From assembly GCA_024693325.1 (NCBI GenBank), contig JAILLA010000066.1:1-40728 (forward strand): 40,728 nt of DNA, in the 5' to 3' direction. The notes under the pieces are model-generated. The model saw nothing but the letters and a program-made list of their open reading frames with translations. It did no database searches and had not been told where the DNA came from. Made by a program: the position numbers and the translations under genes. This document shows, one piece after another, positions 39,567-40,728 of this stretch; position 1 is the first letter of the stretch, and the number at the start of each line of letters is the position of its first letter. Source of the stretch: Solobacterium sp. Its GTDB lineage: Bacteria; Bacillota_I; Bacilli_A; Erysipelotrichales; Erysipelotrichaceae.

Positions 39567-40728
39567 TCAGTCTGCTGAAACAGCCTTTTCTGCTTTGATG
39601 CGGGCAACTTCCTGTTCGACTTCTTCCATCTTTTCCTTCGTGAGCGGATAGAACTTCATGGCGACCAGATTGCAGATCAGACCGATCATGACAATACCGA
39701 ACATGCAGAACAGACCCATAAACCGCAGTGACGGTGTCAGAGCATCCTCCACTGTCGGAAGCTTTTCACGGAATCCGATCAGAGCACACAGAAGACCTAC
39801 AAGTGTGGCTCCGAAGGAAGAGATAAATTTATCAACAAAGCTGAATACTGTTCCGATCAGACCAGGGACAAAATTGCCGGTTCTGGCTGTTTCATAGTCC
39901 GTAACATCTGCGATCATCGGTGTAATAACGCCTGTGGAAATGGCTGCGAATCCTTTCATCAGAATATACAGTACGAGGAATGCGACAGAGAAGAATGTCC
40001 ATCCGTTGAATCCTTCGTATCCGGGGAAGGCCATGGTTTTAGGATCTCCGACAAGGAACAGAATGACCAGCAGTATGCATGTTGCAAGTCCGCCCCAGGA
40101 GGAGACAACCATAGCTTTGTTCTGACCGAGTTTTGCGGCAATGACACCGACACCAAACAGAACGAACAGCATATTCGGAATACTTGTATATGCAGCAAGC
40201 GCGCCGCTGAGAGCAAGATTGCCGCAGATGATGCCATAGAGCATGACAGATACCGTTGCATTGCTCTGTACCTGTGTAGCAAGCTTATCTGTGCTTGCAG
40301 AGACAACAAGCATCTGCATAGCACGGTTGTTTTTCAATACATCCCAGTATTTTTTCAGGCTGAACTTTTCCACGCTTGCATCATTTTTGATGAAGTTCTT
40401 CTCATTGTCAGCCGGCCAGATACCGATGCAGGCAATGATCGTAGCAAGCAGACTGATCGGTGCAACAATCTTCCATCCTGTCATAAAGAAATCCATTGTG
40501 AATCCACGGCTCTGACCGACCAGTGTACCGTAGAAATAACTGGGCATCACAGAGTACAGCAATGTAATGAAGATTGCCTCCATAACGCCGTACGTTGCAC
40601 GCTGACCGGAATCATTTGTCAAAGCCGCAAGACCAGCACGGCCTACTGTGTTCTGTGCAGTCATAAACAGGACATAGATCATGTAAACGACAATGAAGAA
40701 CGGGAAACGGATATTCTCCGGAATATTC
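39567..40728 (-). CDS. GPH-family glycoside/hexuronide:cation symporter (partial, N-terminus off window)
   Basis: This MelB/UidB-type symporter imports glycosides, here most likely beta-glucuronides. The frame stays open to the window edge (16 more nucleotide triplets' worth of sequence before the first internal Met at 40682), so the N-terminus, probably 70-110 residues, is missing. About 386 codons are visible, with ten or so membrane helices. The diagnostic stretch ITPMIADVTDYETARTG (GPH signature, MIADVxDYE) is present. A charged C-terminal tail ends the protein. It lies upstream of uidA in the same direction, which is the usual transporter-glucuronidase pairing. Confidence 0.92.
   Translation of the reverse strand, partial: NIPENIRFPFFIVVYMIYVLFMTAQNTVGRAGLAALTNDSGQRATYGVMEAIFITLLYSVMPSYFYGTLVGQSRGFTMDFFMTGWKIVAPISLLATIIACIGIWPADNEKNFIKNDASVEKFSLKKYWDVLKNNRAMQMLVVSASTDKLATQVQSNATVSVMLYGIICGNLALSGALAAYTSIPNMLFVLFGVGVIAAKLGQNKAMVVSSWGGLATCILLVILFLVGDPKTMAFPGYEGFNGWTFFSVAFLVLYILMKGFAAISTGVITPMIADVTDYETARTGNFVPGLIGTVFSFVDKFISSFGATLVGLLCALIGFREKLPTVEDALTPSLRFMGLFCMFGIVMIGLICNLVAMKFYPLTKEKMEEVEQEVARIKAEKAVSAD

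Noticed and set aside
1..40728. CRISPR arrays, insertion sequences, phage genes, tRNA or rRNA
   Set aside because: I looked for repeat arrays, transposase motifs, integrases and tRNA-like cloverleafs and saw none; base and codon use look even across the window.

Overview
The window looks like chromosomal DNA of a fermentative, gut-type member of the Bacillota, possibly Erysipelotrichia-like. I infer this from the AGGAGG-type ribosome sites, the TTGACA/TATAAT promoters, the Na+-pumping decarboxylase, the citrate lyase set, the glycan enzymes and the absence of respiratory genes. I cannot name the genus. I see no rRNA, tRNA, insertion sequence, phage gene or CRISPR array.

Region 1 (1-14.9 kb) is a citrate fermentation island. 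On the minus strand, citD-citE-citF and an unusual CitC-type acetyltransferase-domain/CitG fusion encode citrate lyase and part of its cofactor machinery. pckA follows, then oadA-oadG-biotin carrier-oadB, which encode a sodium-pumping oxaloacetate decarboxylase. Divergent citC and citX complete lyase activation, and a CitMHS-type transporter lies beyond them. Together: citrate is imported and cleaved to acetate and oxaloacetate; oxaloacetate then goes to pyruvate (with Na+ export) or to PEP.

Region 2 (14.9-22.9 kb, minus strand) holds glycogen phosphorylase, then across a terminator-like hairpin a GH29 fucosidase, an ECF sigma factor, its membrane anti-sigma partner and a lipoprotein serpin in overlapping frames. 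Next to it is a queT-vanY operon headed by what I read as a preQ1-I riboswitch.

Region 3 (22.9-28 kb) holds a GNAT/creatininase pair (+) and a GntR-controlled operon (-) of an aconitase-type hydro-lyase (two subunits) plus an enolase-superfamily enzyme. A perfect inverted repeat lies just downstream of the operon promoter.

Region 4 (28-34.7 kb) holds an RpiR regulator divergent from an orphan PTS EIIC and a metallo-beta-lactamase-fold hydrolase, with three identical-form operator sites between them. A lipoprotein flavin reductase diverges from a LysR gene that appears to be leaderless. A small unknown protein follows.

Region 5 (34.9-40.7 kb, minus strand) is a glucuronide-use operon: a GPH symporter (cut by the window edge), a TM2-like protein, an amidohydrolase, an esterase, a ChbG-type deacetylase and beta-glucuronidase. 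Functions are read from motifs and context only; no database search was possible.
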